A DNA stretch of 64,000 bases, from positions 1 to 64,000 of the forward strand of contig NZ_LATM01000001.1 of NCBI RefSeq assembly GCF_000972495.1, in the 5' to 3' direction. The translations under genes were made by a program, and so were the position numbers. This DNA is from Hymenobacter terrenus. GTDB taxonomy: Bacteria; Bacteroidota; Bacteroidia; Cytophagales; Hymenobacteraceae. The notes under the pieces were generated by a model, which ran no database searches, was not told where the DNA came from, and saw only the letters and a program-made list of their open reading frames with translations. Below, in pieces: positions 1 to 7,705 of this stretch (position 1 is the stretch's first letter; each line of letters begins with the position of its first letter).

Positions 1-590
1 CAAGTGTTCACGGAAGGCCCCCTGAAACGTGCCATCCACAAAAACGACCTGCACGTGGCCTAGTAAGTCATGGGTGGCCACGACCTCGTCCCAGAAGGCA
101 ATCGCCGCCGTGCCATCGTGTTCGTTGGCCGGTAATACCCGACTAGCCAGGATATTGCCCAGCGTATCGGTCAGCACGAGCCGCTTGCGTCCTTTCACCA
201 GCTTGCCCGCGTCGAAGCCCACGGTTGCGCCCGTGGCCGTCGCCGCGTTCTTCACACTTTGCGTGTCGATAATCACGGCCGTGGGCCCGGCTTTTTTTGG
301 GCCGTTTCGCGAGCACTCACGTTCAGGCAGGTGCTGGCCCGTGTCCATGTGCCGTCGACTTCCCACTTCGTGAAATACCAGTAAACCGTGCCCCACGGGG
401 GGAAATCGCCTGGCAAATCCCGCCATACACAGCCGTTTTTGAGCACGTACAAAATGGCGTTAACTACTTCGGCCAGCGGCCATTTACTGCGTCGTTCTAC
501 TACGAACAACGGTGCTAAGCGCTGCCAGTCTCGGAGCGACAAATCGGAACTATACCGCTTGCGAGCCGCAGGAATAAGTGCTGAAGGCAT
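1..590 (-). CDS. IS5-family transposase in two frames joined by a probable -1 frameshift (C-terminus missing)
   Basis: The first frame (590 down to 273) encodes the N-terminal domain usual in IS5 transposases, with GCVWRDLPGDFPPW and YWYFTKWEVDG. It stops shortly after a run of seven T on the plus strand at 292-298, which is AAAAAAA in the mRNA. Sliding back one base there opens a frame reading AVIIDTQSVKN, which carries the first catalytic Asp, and later VVFVDGTF, which carries the second. That frame runs off position 1. Many IS5-group elements make transposase by programmed -1 slippage on an A-run, so this may be a functional arrangement and not a mutation. The missing C-terminus, with the catalytic Glu, prevents judging whether the copy is active. 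Confidence 0.75.
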
Positions 591-617
591 AACCCGAAAT
601 TAACGCAAACAGCTTCT
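1..617 (-). mobile_element. IS5-family insertion sequence, cut by left window edge
   Basis: The element carries an IS5-type transposase on the minus strand. Its transposase-proximal end is marked by a terminal-repeat-like sequence at 605-617 (minus strand AGAAGCTGTTTGC), 15 bp before the start codon. The other end lies outside the window, so length and target duplication cannot be checked. The same end sequence recurs in the small element at 3951-4082. Confidence 0.7.
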
Positions 618-655
618 AATAAGCAAGGACACTCCGTGGAGTGTCCTTGCTTATT
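618..655. terminator. Perfect 18-bp-arm hairpin
   Basis: Two 18-bp arms (618-635 and 638-655) enclose a 2-nt loop. It lies 33 bp beyond the stop of the minus-strand metalloprotease and directly outside the IS5 end. A role as terminator of the protease gene is inferred. Confidence 0.6.
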
Positions 656-687
656 ATTCGTCGGTAGTAGAGAAAACTCTAGTGAAG

Positions 688-2844
688 CTATTTCACCGTC
701 AGCTTACTGGTGAACGTTTCCCCATTGAGCACGATGCGCATCACGTACACGCCGGCTTTCAGGGGTTGGCTAGCAACTGGTAGAGGCAAGGTCTGGGCAC
801 CCACGCCATACGTTTTAGCCGGCAGCGCGAGCACCTCGCGGCCGAGCATGTCGGTGAGGTACACTTGCACCTGGGTGGCAGCAGTCAGATTGAGATGGAC
901 GGCCGTTTCGTTGGTGAGCGGGTTGGGATATACGCTGATGCCGTGGCGGGTCAGGGCAGTGGTTTTAGTTGCCACCGGGCTCGTCACACGCAGGTCATCT
1001 AGGAAGAAGTCGTTACTCGGAGTAAGACTGCCAAACATTTCTAAGCGAATCTTAAACAGACCACTGCCCTGGTACTGTGCGGGAATGGGTACCACCAGGG
1101 TTTGCCAGTCGGAAGAAGCGGTGGGCGCGTAGTCTCTAATTGGCGTGAGCCCCTCGGTGCTAAGAGTTGTTGCTTGCAGGATCACAGGGGGCGACCAATT
1201 GGTGCCGCAATCATTGCTAAAGGAGATGCGTAGTTGGTCATCGCTGGCGACCGTGCGCAGTGCGTAGGCGCGGGCAAAGGTGAGCACCGCAGGGCCGGTC
1301 AAGCTCGCCAGATTGATGTTGGGCGTAATAAGCGTGGAAACTGCCCCCCCCGGATCCAGGTTTTTCACAAAAAGGTAGGCGCTGCCGTTGGAAGCCGAAG
1401 GGCCCGTTTGCCGCTGCCAACCAGCTCCGAAGGTACTGAACCTCTCGTAGTTGCGCAAGGTAGGCGCCGGAAACAGGTCGGGGAAGTTGGGATCTTCAAA
1501 CGACTGCCTCAGTGGCGCCGTTTCGCCCCCCGTTGGGCCATCTACCCGGATGGTAGTGGTGGCCGTACTGCTACCGAAGCTGTTACGTACGGTCTCGGTC
1601 ACGGTATAGAATCCGGCGGTAGCATAAACCACGGTTGCGGTGGGGCCGGTGGCAGTGGCGGGGGTGCCACCCGGGAACGACCAGGTGTAGGTGGGCACGC
1701 CGCCAGCGGCGGTGAAGTTCGAGGAGTAGTCGCGCAAGGTCACGGGCGTGTTCACGCACACACTGGTGGAAGAGCCCGGCGCCGGGCCGAAGGCCGCGAT
1801 GGGAGCGCAGCCGGGCGCTACGTAGCCGTCGTTGGTACCAGTGGCGCCCAGATTGGCTTGGCTAACAAGGACGGGCCGGACGGTCGTCACTACATTGCGC
1901 ATCAGCGTTTTCTGGCCCTCGGTAAACATTGTCGCACACCCAGCGTAGTCCATGTAGTTTTGCACGTTGGCGACGGGGCCGCACGGGGCATAAGCCAGGT
2001 TGCAGATGTAGGTGCCGTCGGTAGGCGGCGTGTCAGCCACGTTGTCGGTGCCGGTGCAGTCGCCGGTGCCGAAGATGGTGATTCCCCAGGTATGCCTCAG
2101 GCCGAAATAGTGGCCAACTTCGTGGGTGATTGTCCGAGGCTGAGAGAGCAAGGGATCGAGATTGATGGTGCTTTGGTCGTCAAACCGGTCGCTGCGTATG
2201 GTGATGCCGTCGCGTGGATTGGTTGGGTTTGCGGGCGAGGACACATAACCCAAAGCAGATCCTCCGAGTGCACCACGAATAGTACTCACCACCCAAATAT
2301 TCAGATAGCGGGTGGGGTCCCAGGTGGACAGGGCCTGCACCGCGCCCGATAGGTCGTCGGACACGAGCGCGGGGGCATAGTGGCGCGTAATGCCGGTCGT
2401 GCAATTGCCGTTGGGGTCCTTCTTAGCCAGCCGGAACTGGAAGCCTACCGCCGCCGCAATCGGCTGAAACAGCGGGATGGTCTGGGAGGCATCGGTATTC
2501 AGTTTCTGAAAATCGGCGTTCAGTTGGCCAATAGCCCGGTCCAGCTGCTGGTCGCTGATGTTGTCGGCACCACCGGAGTGAATGATGTGCACGACCACCG
2601 GAATGGTCACGTCGGGGGCGGCGGCCGGGCCGCGCTGCCCAAGCGAGGGCATGGCCTTCAGCCGCTGGTAGAGCGCCTGCTCGGCCGCGCGGGCACCCGG
2701 ATGCTCCGTGAAGTAGCGCTCCCGCTCGGCCGTCGTACCGCACCACTCGCGGCTGCCTTTGTTGAGTTGGCCCTGCGCGTTGGCCCCTAAGCCGGTCAGG
2801 GCGAGAGCAGCAATTAACAGTGAGGAATAAATGTTTCTTAACAT
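688..2844 (-). CDS. Secreted M43-family metalloprotease with PKD domain and T9SS sorting tail
   Basis: This 718-residue zinc protease is predicted to be exported by Sec and then by the type IX system. The chosen ATG at 2844 gives an immediate signal peptide (MLRNIYSSLLIAALALTG); a longer upstream frame would bury it. The catalytic motif HEVGHYFGLRH fits HExxHxxGxxH of pappalysin/M43 peptidases, and NVQNYMDY supplies the Met-turn. A PKD-like domain with YTWSFPGGTP lies around residues 400-460. A jelly-roll-like region with DDQLRISFSNDCG follows. The last 80 or so residues form a T9SS type A sorting domain (SVYPNPLTNE, then GVYVMRIVLNGE). The gene appears complete. Its substrate is unknown. Confidence 0.9.
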   Translation of the reverse strand: MLRNIYSSLLIAALALTGLGANAQGQLNKGSREWCGTTAERERYFTEHPGARAAEQALYQRLKAMPSLGQRGPAAAPDVTIPVVVHIIHSGGADNISDQQLDRAIGQLNADFQKLNTDASQTIPLFQPIAAAVGFQFRLAKKDPNGNCTTGITRHYAPALVSDDLSGAVQALSTWDPTRYLNIWVVSTIRGALGGSALGYVSSPANPTNPRDGITIRSDRFDDQSTINLDPLLSQPRTITHEVGHYFGLRHTWGITIFGTGDCTGTDNVADTPPTDGTYICNLAYAPCGPVANVQNYMDYAGCATMFTEGQKTLMRNVVTTVRPVLVSQANLGATGTNDGYVAPGCAPIAAFGPAPGSSTSVCVNTPVTLRDYSSNFTAAGGVPTYTWSFPGGTPATATGPTATVVYATAGFYTVTETVRNSFGSSTATTTIRVDGPTGGETAPLRQSFEDPNFPDLFPAPTLRNYERFSTFGAGWQRQTGPSASNGSAYLFVKNLDPGGAVSTLITPNINLASLTGPAVLTFARAYALRTVASDDQLRISFSNDCGTNWSPPVILQATTLSTEGLTPIRDYAPTASSDWQTLVVPIPAQYQGSGLFKIRLEMFGSLTPSNDFFLDDLRVTSPVATKTTALTRHGISVYPNPLTNETAVHLNLTAATQVQVYLTDMLGREVLALPAKTYGVGAQTLPLPVASQPLKAGVYVMRIVLNGETFTSKLTVK

Positions 2845-2992
2845 GAAAGCTGGTGAAAAAATGTAAGAGTATGTTTTGGGAGTTGTGTACCCACTGAGGC
2901 CAGGAATTCCGGGAAGGTTGGTTGGGAGTTCGAACAATCAGATTAAGCAGATTTTGCTCCATCAAAAAGGATTTCCTTTCTGATGAAGCAAG

Positions 2993-3069
2993 TAATGTAA
3001 GGGTATCACAGTACTAGGGAAGTACACGCTAAGCATGTACTTCCCTAGTACTGTGATACCCTTACATTA
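2993..3069. repeat. 33-bp perfect palindrome arms with 11-nt loop
   Basis: Arms at 2993-3025 and 3037-3069 are exact reverse complements, and the loop contains ACGCTAAGC. Just upstream, 2951-2990 holds another stem (ATCAAAAAGG to CCTTTCTGAT) like those inside the Tn3-derived miniature elements listed below. Just downstream, 3071-3090 resembles the outer half of a Tn3-type end read on the minus strand. The structure may be a decayed miniature element or a strong terminator for the gene at 3101. Confidence 0.7.
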
Positions 3070-3100
3070 TCCGTTTCCTGAGAGAGCCCCTAAATAGCCG

Positions 3101-3538
3101 TTACTTGTCCTTATTTTGACATCTGTCAACCGTGAGCTTGGCGATATCGGGCTTGGCAATATCTTCGGCTACTTCCGAGAGCTCAAGGCTTGAGTGAACA
3201 AGGTTCGTTTTCAACTTGCCGCGCACATAGTACGTGTGACCCGCCTCGACCGGTAATTTTAAAGCGGTTTCAAATTTAAGAACTTCTATACCGCCGCTTT
3301 GAGCGATAATGTCTATAGTTCCTGGATTAGCTTTATACTCGATGTACCGCTTGTTACTGAGTTTGCAAACCTGCACCCCATTGATATAAATAGCGTGATT
3401 AAGAGGGGCCCCTCTATACCGGCCATTCCGGTAGATATACACCGTTGCAACGTTATCGGGGGGCTGGACAGCAGGTTGAAAGGCGGTACTTGTGAGGAAT
3501 AAACCTACGGTCAGCAGGTGATGAACAGGAGTTTTCAC
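3101..3538 (-). CDS. Exported DUF2846-like protein
   Basis: A 145-residue protein with an N-terminal signal-like segment (MKTPVHHLLTVGLFLTSTAF). It is followed by a beta-rich body with ATVYIYRNGRYRG, INGVQVCKLSNKRY and GHTYYVRGKLK. This pattern fits the DUF2846 family of small exported or periplasmic beta proteins of unknown function. No lipobox is seen. Stop and start are well defined, and the gene lies alone between hairpins. Confidence 0.7.
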   Translation of the reverse strand: MKTPVHHLLTVGLFLTSTAFQPAVQPPDNVATVYIYRNGRYRGAPLNHAIYINGVQVCKLSNKRYIEYKANPGTIDIIAQSGGIEVLKFETALKLPVEAGHTYYVRGKLKTNLVHSSLELSEVAEDIAKPDIAKLTVDRCQNKDK

Positions 3539-3744
3539 AGATTTCAGTAAAAAGTGAGTAAGGATTTTGGTGGCTAGAATTAAGTAAAATGCCCGCTTAG
3601 GGGTTCTTCAACCCCAGTTAGCGTGGGGCAATTGTAGGCATGAGGTAGCCAGAGGACAGAAGGTTGTATAGTGGGATAAATTTCTCCGCCCCGCTCGCCT
3701 AACCGGGTGGCTTAGCCCGCCAACTGGCGAAGCCACTCGGAAAA

Positions 3745-3782
3745 GGGGAGTTTCTTGCAAACGGGTAAATTTATATAATAAG
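3745..3782. repeat. Degenerate Tn3-type 38-bp end
   Basis: Beginning GGGG and containing TTGCAAACGGGTAAATTTA, this stretch aligns at the same 38-bp length with the ends of the miniature elements at 15263, 22077 and 23236. No matching second end was found within 230 bp. Confidence 0.35.
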
Positions 3783-3950
3783 CATATTTTTCCTGTATTT
3801 ATCATATATTACTAAAAACTGTTCATTTGCTTCGCAAGAAAGAATAGCTCCAAAGCGGCCGTAAAAAGGCGGTTTCAGGCAGTCAAGAGAACCACTGCTT
3901 TCTTATTCATAGAAGGATACCATTTTTGATAAAGTGCGGCTGAAGGGCTA

Positions 3951-4082
3951 AGAAGCTGCGAGAACAATGTAGAGACGCCACCCTTCGTGTCTCGTCGTTC
4001 GCGCCGTGCGCCCGTATTCGTTCAACGACGAGACGCGAAGGGTGGCGTCTCTACACCGGACGGGCTAACTCAAACAGCTTCT
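3951..4082. mobile_element. 132-bp IS5-type MITE with long internal hairpin
   Basis: The ends are AGAAGCTG and CAGCTTCT, flanked on both sides by TA. The right end, read inward as AGAAGCTGTTTGAG, nearly matches the end of the IS5 copy at the left edge (AGAAGCTGTTTGCG). The interior is a stem of 31-bp arms (3969-3999 and 4024-4054) with one mismatch. There is no coding capacity. Mobilisation in trans by an IS5 transposase is inferred. Confidence 0.6.
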
Positions 4083-4094
4083 TAGCCTTTTACG

Positions 4095-4520
4095 ATGATA
4101 ACCCTAGCCGACGTAGTTAGCAACAGCGGCGATTCCGTGCTGGAGTCTTATACCTATGCCGAAGGTCACCTGCAGCTGGTACTCGTCTTGGGCGAAAACG
4201 ACCAGAAAGTCGTCCTGTCCCTGTCAACGGACTACCTCGCTTTTGCCGGCGCCACCTTAGCCAATACAGAAACTTCCTCCCGCACCTGCTTTCTGGCCCT
4301 TGAGGAATTGTCCCAGGTGCTTTCCATCGAAAACGGGGTTTATATGCCCGCTGCCGGCTTTGACAAGCTCATGCAGCAGACCCGGGCCAACTATCACCTA
4401 GCGTATGGGAGGAAGGCCGCCGCGTGGACACATCTTCTTTCCTTGATTGGGTATGGCCGCCTAGTATCCTGCTTAGTGGCAGATGTAGCGGCAATCTCCA
4501 TTGCGGAAGTAGCAGCTTAA
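4095..4520 (+). CDS. Hypothetical protein, 141 aa
   Basis: I do not recognise this protein. It is an acidic, largely beta-looking N-terminal region (MITLADVVSNSGDS, HLQLVLVLGENDQ) followed by a helix with FDKLMQQTRANYHLAYG and a hydrophobic C-terminus. There is no signal peptide. The ATG starts 13 bp after the miniature element at 3951-4082, so its promoter must lie in or beyond that element. The last 30 residues look less ordered than the rest and may have been altered by rearrangement. Confidence 0.5.
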   Translation: MITLADVVSNSGDSVLESYTYAEGHLQLVLVLGENDQKVVLSLSTDYLAFAGATLANTETSSRTCFLALEELSQVLSIENGVYMPAAGFDKLMQQTRANYHLAYGRKAAAWTHLLSLIGYGRLVSCLVADVAAISIAEVAA

Positions 4521-4570
4521 TTACGCTTTTCAACCACGCAGGATAGTATAGAAAAAGGGGCCAAAGAGCA

Positions 4571-5011
4571 CTAGGGCCGCAGGTAAGCGTAGAGGCGCAA
4601 GTTATCGGCTGATTCCTCCACCCTAAACTGCCCGATTTGAGCCAGGTGCTGCTGCAGATGCCCGAGATTCTGCTCTGCATCTCCTGCAAATCGGGGAAAA
4701 TCCAGCCATTCAATCTCCTTGTAGGCCACCCAGCCCCCCAACCGGGGGCTACCACTCACCATGGCTTCCATGGCGTTGGCGTAGTAGTCAAACGCAAAGC
4801 TCGTATTCTCGTCGAACAGCAGCCTTCGTTCCCCGCTTGCCTCTTCCCAAATGAGCTTGACGGTACACGTGTGGACGAAGGGCCAATTCTTCACCAAGGC
4901 ATCGAGCAGCTTCACCCACTTGGCATTGCTCAGCAGGGGCTGAAGCTGGGCCGATTGAATGAGCTTATCCAAGGCTTCGTCATCGCGCCGAATGGCAAAG
5001 TGGGTACTCAT
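4571..5011 (-). CDS. Hypothetical cytosolic protein, possibly DUF6678-like
   Basis: A 146-residue protein with no signal peptide or membrane segment. The stretch NAKWVKLLDAL followed by FVHTCTVKLIWEE and later GGWVAYKEIEWLDFP resembles the small Bacteroidota family DUF6678, whose function is unknown; this assignment is tentative. It is convergent with the gene at 4095 and divergent from that at 5122, with a 110-bp gap containing one copy of an interspersed repeat. Confidence 0.6.
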   Translation of the reverse strand: MSTHFAIRRDDEALDKLIQSAQLQPLLSNAKWVKLLDALVKNWPFVHTCTVKLIWEEASGERRLLFDENTSFAFDYYANAMEAMVSGSPRLGGWVAYKEIEWLDFPRFAGDAEQNLGHLQQHLAQIGQFRVEESADNLRLYAYLRP

Positions 5012-5052
5012 AGGGACGCGGTTTTAGGAATGCCGACAAAAGTAGAAACCTA

Positions 5053-5074
5053 GTTCAGCGAAATGGTGCGAAGC
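5053..5074 (+). repeat. Interspersed GTTCAGC repeat, copy 1
   Basis: Core GTTCAGCGAAATGGTG, one of five copies (others at 5732, 6130, 6724 and 14924) in the same orientation. This copy lies between the divergent genes at 4571 and 5122. Confidence 0.6.
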
Positions 5075-5121
5075 TAAACCCGGAATACATTTACCAGCTC
5101 ATCGCTTATTCCCTTGTTTGA

Positions 5122-5712
5122 ATGGTTGACCTACGCCACCTGCAGCCGCTGATTGTTCCGGCCGAGTATGTGCAGCTCAACAACTGGGACTTGCCGCACC
5201 TGCCGCTGCCAAACCCGGCCTTTTTGCTGACGTGGGTCGCGTTTGGAGAGGGCTTGACCTATCTGACCCGCGACGAGTACGTCGAACTCGAAGCCGCGTC
5301 CGCACAGTGGCCACAACAGGCCCTGGACAATGTGCGGCAGACGCAGTGGTTTCATCGCCAAAGCAAGGAGTCCGAAACAGGCGCACTGGAGTGGATTGCG
5401 TTTGTGAACGACGAGGACACGTGCAGCTCCAGCAAGGTGTTATTGCAAGCCGAGTTGCGGCGCATTTTCCCGGAGGGCTACTGGATTGCCCTGCCGGACC
5501 GCGCGTGCGGGCTGGTCGTCTCGACGCAGTGCACCGGGGAAGCCTTAACCGACGTGCAGAACTTGGTTGCCCACATGCATGCCGCTGCTACAACGCCCAT
5601 GTCCCCCTTGCTACACCCTTCCGCCGACTTTCAACTACCCGAGCAGTGGGCAGCCCCGTTGGCGGGTGACCCCACGTTTGCTGCCATTCTCGCTTTGTTT
5701 GAAAAGAAGTAG
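5122..5712 (+). CDS. Hypothetical protein, 196 aa
   Basis: An unrecognised soluble protein. It has Trp- and aromatic-rich segments (YVQLNNWDLPHLPLPNP, DNVRQTQWFHRQ) and GALEWIAFVNDEDTCSS, and ends in an acidic/basic helix. There are no membrane segments or catalytic motifs I can name. ATG 5122 follows repeat copy 1 by about 50 bp, and its stop precedes repeat copy 2 by 19 bp, giving a cassette-like unit. Confidence 0.55.
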   Translation: MVDLRHLQPLIVPAEYVQLNNWDLPHLPLPNPAFLLTWVAFGEGLTYLTRDEYVELEAASAQWPQQALDNVRQTQWFHRQSKESETGALEWIAFVNDEDTCSSSKVLLQAELRRIFPEGYWIALPDRACGLVVSTQCTGEALTDVQNLVAHMHAAATTPMSPLLHPSADFQLPEQWAAPLAGDPTFAAILALFEKK

Positions 5713-5731
5713 AGAAGCTTGACTGCCTGTA

Positions 5732-5757
5732 GTTCAGCGAAAGGGTGGTTCAAACAA
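5732..5757 (+). repeat. Interspersed GTTCAGC repeat, copy 2
   Basis: Reads GTTCAGCGAAAGGGTGG and continues TTCAAACAA. It lies 19 bp after the stop of the gene at 5122. Confidence 0.65.
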
Positions 5758-5819
5758 GGTAGCGTTCTTGTACGCTGGGCTTCCCCTTTACTTTGCGTCC
5801 TGACCTACTTTCCCACCGG

Positions 5820-6116
5820 ATGCCTGTGACCGCTTATCATGTCCTCTACCAGACCTTCACCCGCTACGACTTCGCCACGACGACGCAGGTGAGAAAGAGG
5901 GTCGAGCTGTCGGAATTTTATTATCAAGAAGACAGCGCCATTGTTCGTTTCCGGGAGCTGCTGAAAAAGGAGTACCCCGAGGCCTTTAAATTCATTTCTT
6001 CGGCCCCCAGTGGCGAGCAGGTGAAGATGTTTCTAGACAAAATTCAGTACTACGAGCGCATCCAGCCCGGGACGCCTGTTAAGCAATGGCGCATTGAACG
6101 GATTAGCATTAATTAA
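5820..6116 (+). CDS. Hypothetical protein, 98 aa
   Basis: A small basic/acidic helical protein, unrecognised (MPVTAYHVLYQTFTRYDF, then RFRELLKKEYPEAFKFI). The ATG at 5820 is preferred over a TTG nine codons upstream. It lies between repeat copies 2 and 3, with its stop 13 bp before copy 3. No transmembrane segment or known motif is visible. Confidence 0.5.
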   Translation: MPVTAYHVLYQTFTRYDFATTTQVRKRVELSEFYYQEDSAIVRFRELLKKEYPEAFKFISSAPSGEQVKMFLDKIQYYERIQPGTPVKQWRIERISIN

Positions 6117-6129
6117 CTACCATAAGAGA

Positions 6130-6154
6130 GTTCAGCCAAACGGTGGTTCAAGCA
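6130..6154 (+). repeat. Interspersed GTTCAGC repeat, copy 3
   Basis: Reads GTTCAGCCAAACGGTGG and continues TTCAAGCA. It lies 13 bp after the stop of the gene at 5820. Confidence 0.65.
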
Positions 6155-6353
6155 AAGGAGGAATATGCCAGCCGACTGGTCGAGCTAATGCTCCCTTCGC
6201 TCTGGCCTCTACGGGGAAGCTACCAAGCACTTTCCTGGCAATAAACGGGCCCCAGCGCCTCATTTTGGGGGTTATATGAAAATAAATACCCACCCAAAAT
6301 GCGCTACGACCCGGCAGGTGCCGCGGCTTGTCGAGGGAGTCACTCCCCGGGGC

Positions 6354-6614
6354 TTACCCGGCGTCGCCGGACCTGGAAACGGGGGGCTCCGGGGCTGTGC
6401 GGGCCCGGGCCGAAGCCAGCAGCCGGCCGGCGTCGCGGTGCAACGCCGTCGCCGCGCGGGCCACCAGCTCGTTCAGTTCCACGCCCGGCAGGGCCCCACC
6501 CAGCACGTTGATGACCGCGAGGCAGGCCAGGGCGAACCCCGCCGCGAGCAGCGCGGCCGCCCGGAACAACAGATGGGCGTAGAACGGGAGCAGGGGCATA
6601 TGGCGGGGCGGCAA
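6354..6614 (-). CDS. Possible small membrane protein, 86 aa
   Basis: One hydrophobic segment (LLFRAAALLAAGFALACLAV) could span the membrane. It is followed by a polar helix with NELVARAATALHRDAGRLL. Base composition is very GC-rich, which makes open frames likely by chance on several strands here. I rank this frame first because it has a coherent hydrophobic profile. It may instead start at the ATG at 6599. Function is unknown and existence is uncertain. Confidence 0.35.
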   Translation of the reverse strand: MPPRHMPLLPFYAHLLFRAAALLAAGFALACLAVINVLGGALPGVELNELVARAATALHRDAGRLLASARARTAPEPPVSRSGDAG

Positions 6615-6723
6615 TAGCAGAAAGGGGAGTCCTTCCGGCGGGCCAAGATAGGAAAGAAAAAGAGGCCAGTACCCAGGCGCGGGGGGCCGGGTCCACCTGG
6701 TTGGTCAGCCTAGCAGAACTTGC

Positions 6724-6740
6724 GTTCAGCCAAACGGTGC
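6724..6740 (+). repeat. Interspersed GTTCAGC repeat, copy 4 (truncated)
   Basis: Reads GTTCAGCCAAACGGTGC and then diverges from the other copies after 17 bp. Confidence 0.55.
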
Positions 6741-6750
6741 TTTTCTCTAC

Positions 6751-6788
6751 AGTTGGGTGTTGTCAAACAAATAGGGCAAAACCTCCGG
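6751..6788 (+). repeat. 38-bp repeat shared with 21923-21960
   Basis: AGTTGGGTGTTGTCAAAC followed by AAATAGGGCAAAACCTCCG recurs near 21.9 kb with three differences. The flanks differ, which suggests the end of an unrecognised mobile element. Confidence 0.55.
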
Positions 6789-6825
6789 GTCGCAGACTTT
6801 GAATTGACGCCTAGCCCTGGCAGCC

Positions 6826-6863
6826 CTTAACGTGCTATATTTTCCGTTTTCTGAGCGGCCCCC
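6826..6863 (-). repeat. Tn3-type 38-bp terminal inverted repeat (right end)
   Basis: Read on the minus strand it begins GGGGGCCGCTCAGAAAACGG and ends ATAGCACGTTAAG, the length and pattern of Tn3-family ends. It differs from the repeat at 24326-24363 at only two or so positions. Its outer end faces right, so the element it once bounded lay to the left. Confidence 0.7.
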
Positions 6864-6894
6864 AACTAGGGGTGGAATAAGCAGGCAACAAGTC

Positions 6895-7515
6895 CTATTC
6901 AGCAGGCGGGGTGCAGGCAGCTAAGAACTCGCGCCCGAAAACGGTTGGGCATACCTGAAAAGTGGCGGCGGAAGTCGGCTCCATTCCGCTGTCGAGGGTT
7001 CGCTTCCGAGGTGTGGGCAATGCACAGAGCCGCAGCCGTAGCAGCGTATCAATGCTAACCGCAAATTGCTTCGGAGCCAACCCTAACTCCTTACCGAAGT
7101 TTTTCGTGTGGACAGGGGCCGATTCCCAGGTAAGGGCGTCGCGGTCATCCGAGCGTATGGCTTGGTAAAGGCGCTCCAATACCAAGGCGTCGGCAGGCTC
7201 AAGCTGTCGCAGCACTTCGACGAAGCCACGGCCGATGTTCACTCGCTGGGCCGGGTCCGCCGCGTTGGCCAGCAGCGCCGCCCACTTCTCGGCTAGAGAT
7301 TCATCTGATTCCAGCGCCGCCGCCTGCACCAATGGAAACAATACCTTTTCCTCGATGGGCTGGGCGTCCCGGCCAGCGGCACCTAGCAGCGCCTTGGCCC
7401 GTTCACTGAGTTGTTGAATGCGCTTGAGCGCCGCCTCGCCGTAGTGTTTGGCCGTGGGGGTGAGGAACTGGGTAAGCAAGGCGCCCTCGGCGAGGGTGAT
7501 GAGGTCAGCGGCCAT
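6895..7515 (-). CDS. Abi-alpha (DUF4393)-like protein
   Basis: A 206-residue cytosolic protein. The region EEKVLFPLVQAAALESDESL followed by EKWAALLANAADPAQRVN matches the conserved core of the Abi-alpha/DUF4393 family. Members of that family are linked to abortive infection in lactococci and are common in defence islands. The C-terminal part (GKELGLAPKQFAVSIDTLLRL) resembles a winged-helix-like segment. The stop lies 31 bp from the Tn3-type end at 6826-6863, consistent with carriage near transposon ends. A phage-defence role is inferred from family and context only. Confidence 0.75.
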   Translation of the reverse strand: MAADLITLAEGALLTQFLTPTAKHYGEAALKRIQQLSERAKALLGAAGRDAQPIEEKVLFPLVQAAALESDESLAEKWAALLANAADPAQRVNIGRGFVEVLRQLEPADALVLERLYQAIRSDDRDALTWESAPVHTKNFGKELGLAPKQFAVSIDTLLRLRLCALPTPRKRTLDSGMEPTSAATFQVCPTVFGREFLAACTPPAE

Positions 7516-7668
7516 AGATAGGCAAGCTACAAAAAAGCTCTGACTGGTGAGGTAGGGGCAGCACGACCGGGAATTCTACTTTACCTGTCTTCGGATTGCA
7601 CAAACCGCCCTAAACACCTCTGAAGGCAGGTTGCTAGCAGGTGGGTAGCACGTTTGGAGGTGACGCGC

Positions 7669-7700
7669 TTAACTTCTGTACCAAACTTTTAACCGAGGCC
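7669..7700 (+). repeat. 32-bp imperfect palindrome, copy a
   Basis: TTAACTTCTGTACCAAAC followed by TTTTAACCGAGGCC. The same 32-bp sequence occurs at 10011-10042 and 14967-14998, and closely related sequence forms the ends of the 262-bp elements. Confidence 0.65.
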
Positions 7701-7705
7701 AGCAT

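Noticed and set aside
1234..2352. A 372-codon plus-strand frame
   Set aside because: Antisense to the M43 metalloprotease, with no domain or signal.
3608..3805. A 65-codon minus-strand frame
   Set aside because: No conserved features, and it overlaps the Tn3-like end at 3745. Chance frame.
5053..6740. Classical integron attC sites
   Set aside because: The repeat core GTTCAGC does not fit GTTRRRY, no paired inverse core is seen, and no integron integrase is present. Kept only as a cassette-like finding.
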